Assembly (NCBI GenBank): GCA_031256015.1
Contig: JAIRRK010000008.1
Span: 1-8,296, forward strand
Direction: 5' to 3'
DNA: 8,296 nucleotides
Origin: Dysgonamonadaceae bacterium
GTDB lineage: Bacteria; Bacteroidota; Bacteroidia; Bacteroidales; Azobacteroidaceae
Positions 7,193 through 8,296 of the stretch are shown one piece after another; the first letter of the stretch is position 1; each line of letters starts with the position of its first letter. A program made the translations under genes and the position numbers. The notes beneath the pieces are model-generated. The model did not search any database and was not told the DNA's origin. It saw only the letters and a list, made by a program, of their open reading frames with translations.

Positions 7193-8296
7193 ATGAAAAA
7201 TAAATCAATCGGAATATCGTATATACTGATTTTCTTTTTTATCGGTTCCGTATCTCAGGTCTATTCTCAAACGAAAGTAATCAGAGCTAACGCCGTTAAA
7301 TCCAACGATTACGGAGTTCAATACTTTCTTCCGAAGACCATTCTCGAAATCGATATCGAATACACCGAAACCAAGCAAAAAGCAGGGCCTTACGCTCGTT
7401 ATGCGGCTCGTTATCTGGGTGTAAACGACTCCGAAGTGGTTACGGACGATAAAACCGTTTACTCTTTCAACAAGATATCCGTTTCGGAAATCGGCATTCC
7501 GAATAAACATCAGTCCTATTTGGTTGCTTTCAAATCGAAAACGACGGCTCCTTTCGTCTATCTCACTGAAGAGGGCGTGATATGTTCCATCAATGCCGAA
7601 TATACTCCCGAAAATAATCCCAAACAGACAGTCAACGTCCATCATTCAAATACCGCTTCCGGTGTTTCTTCCATCAACCCCCAATCGCTTTACACGGAAG
7701 AATACCTGCACGCAGGTTCCATCAGTAAAATGGCTGAGGTAGCGGCCAAGAATATCTATCGAATCAGAGAAAGTCGGCAAGATATTCTGACCGGCGAAAC
7801 CGATAATGTTCCCAAAGACGGCGAAGCAATTAAACTTATTTTGGATAAGTTGGATGCTCAGGAAAAATCGTGGACCGGATTATTTCTCGGAACAAAAGAA
7901 GTGACCGTCAAAAACAAACGATTCACGCTGGAACCCGACGATGAAATAGAAAAAGAAATACTTTTCCGTTTTTCAAAATATTTAGGTATAGTGGTTGCCG
8001 ACGATTTGAGCGGTTCTCCTTTTTACCTTAATCTGAAAAACTTACACACGGTAGAAATTCCGACAGACGACCCGAAAGCAAAGAAGAAAGAGGCGGAAAG
8101 CATTGTGTATAACGTACCCGGCAAGGCTCAACTCGAAATTTTCACCGATAAAAAGAAAGTGTATTCCGAAACGATAAACATCACTCAATTCGGAATCACC
8201 CGAATATTGGAAACGGCTGTGTTTGAAGACAAGAAAGCTCCTGTTAAAATTCTGTTTTATCCTCATTTAGGGGCTATCCGACAAATTATCCAATAG
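7193..8296 (+). CDS. Secreted DUF4831-like protein of unknown function
   Basis: A 367-residue protein, complete, with its TAG being the last three bases of the window. The ATG at 7193 is preferred to an upstream in-frame TTG at 7163. That TTG falls inside the candidate -7 element, and ATG places the signal peptide at the extreme N-terminus (MKNKSIGISYILIFFFIGSVSQVYSQ, cleavage near residue 25-26). No lipobox is present, so the product is probably periplasmic or outer-membrane associated. The segment YGVQYFLPKTILEIDIEYTETKQKAGPYARYAARYLGV (40-77) is what I recognise from DUF4831 proteins, which occur in Bacteroidota and have no assigned function. The remainder is beta-rich and polar, with no catalytic motif or membrane helix that I can see. 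The gene diverges from the TPR lipoprotein gene and shows no link to the exporter beyond proximity. The family call is from memory of the conserved GPYA-YA-RYLG block. Confidence 0.75.
   Translation: MKNKSIGISYILIFFFIGSVSQVYSQTKVIRANAVKSNDYGVQYFLPKTILEIDIEYTETKQKAGPYARYAARYLGVNDSEVVTDDKTVYSFNKISVSEIGIPNKHQSYLVAFKSKTTAPFVYLTEEGVICSINAEYTPENNPKQTVNVHHSNTASGVSSINPQSLYTEEYLHAGSISKMAEVAAKNIYRIRESRQDILTGETDNVPKDGEAIKLILDKLDAQEKSWTGLFLGTKEVTVKNKRFTLEPDDEIEKEILFRFSKYLGIVVADDLSGSPFYLNLKNLHTVEIPTDDPKAKKKEAESIVYNVPGKAQLEIFTDKKKVYSETINITQFGITRILETAVFEDKKAPVKILFYPHLGAIRQIIQ

Noticed and set aside
7205..7645. Minus-strand open frame (146 codons) opposite the DUF4831-like gene
   Set aside because: It is an antisense shadow. 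The plus-strand product has a signal peptide and a recognisable family block, and the minus-strand product has neither.

Overview
The window looks like chromosome of a member of the Bacteroidota, probably Bacteroidales. The evidence is indirect. Start codons are preceded by A-rich sequence rather than strong Shine-Dalgarno motifs, there are TAnnTTTG-type -7 promoter elements, the base composition is moderate to AT-rich, and the last gene resembles the DUF4831 family, known mainly from this phylum. No rRNA, tRNA, mobile element, CRISPR array or phage gene was seen.

Bases 1-6337 hold one compact plus-strand gene cluster for a tripartite ABC exporter. The order is: the 3' end of a TetR-type regulator (cut by the left edge), a TolC-like outer-membrane factor, a lipoprotein HlyD/YbhG-like periplasmic adaptor, two ABC ATPases, and two ABC-2 permeases. 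Three junctions are ATGA overlaps (TolC/HlyD, HlyD/ATPase 1, ATPase 1/ATPase 2), one is a TAATG overlap (permease 1/permease 2), and one is a 5-base gap. This suggests a single translationally coupled operon. The content corresponds to the E. coli ybhG-ybhF-ybhS-ybhR system, with two differences: the two halves of YbhF are separate genes, and a dedicated outer-membrane factor is encoded in the operon. The likely product is an inner membrane-periplasm-outer membrane pump for an unidentified hydrophobic or toxic compound, under local TetR control.

The most informative detail lies in the two ATPases. ATPase 1 keeps a normal LSGG signature but has lost the H-loop histidine (Pro) and probably the Q-loop glutamine (Gly). 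ATPase 2 keeps Q and H but has LPLG in place of LSGG. In a head-to-tail heterodimer these losses all fall at one nucleotide site, leaving one canonical and one degenerate site.

Bases 6363-6986 encode, on the minus strand, a small TPR-repeat lipoprotein that converges on the exporter operon. Bases 6987-7192 are a divergent intergenic region with candidate promoters in both directions. Bases 7193-8296 encode a complete secreted DUF4831-like protein of unknown function. Overall this is mostly ordinary chromosomal content. I did not find a clearly undescribed system.
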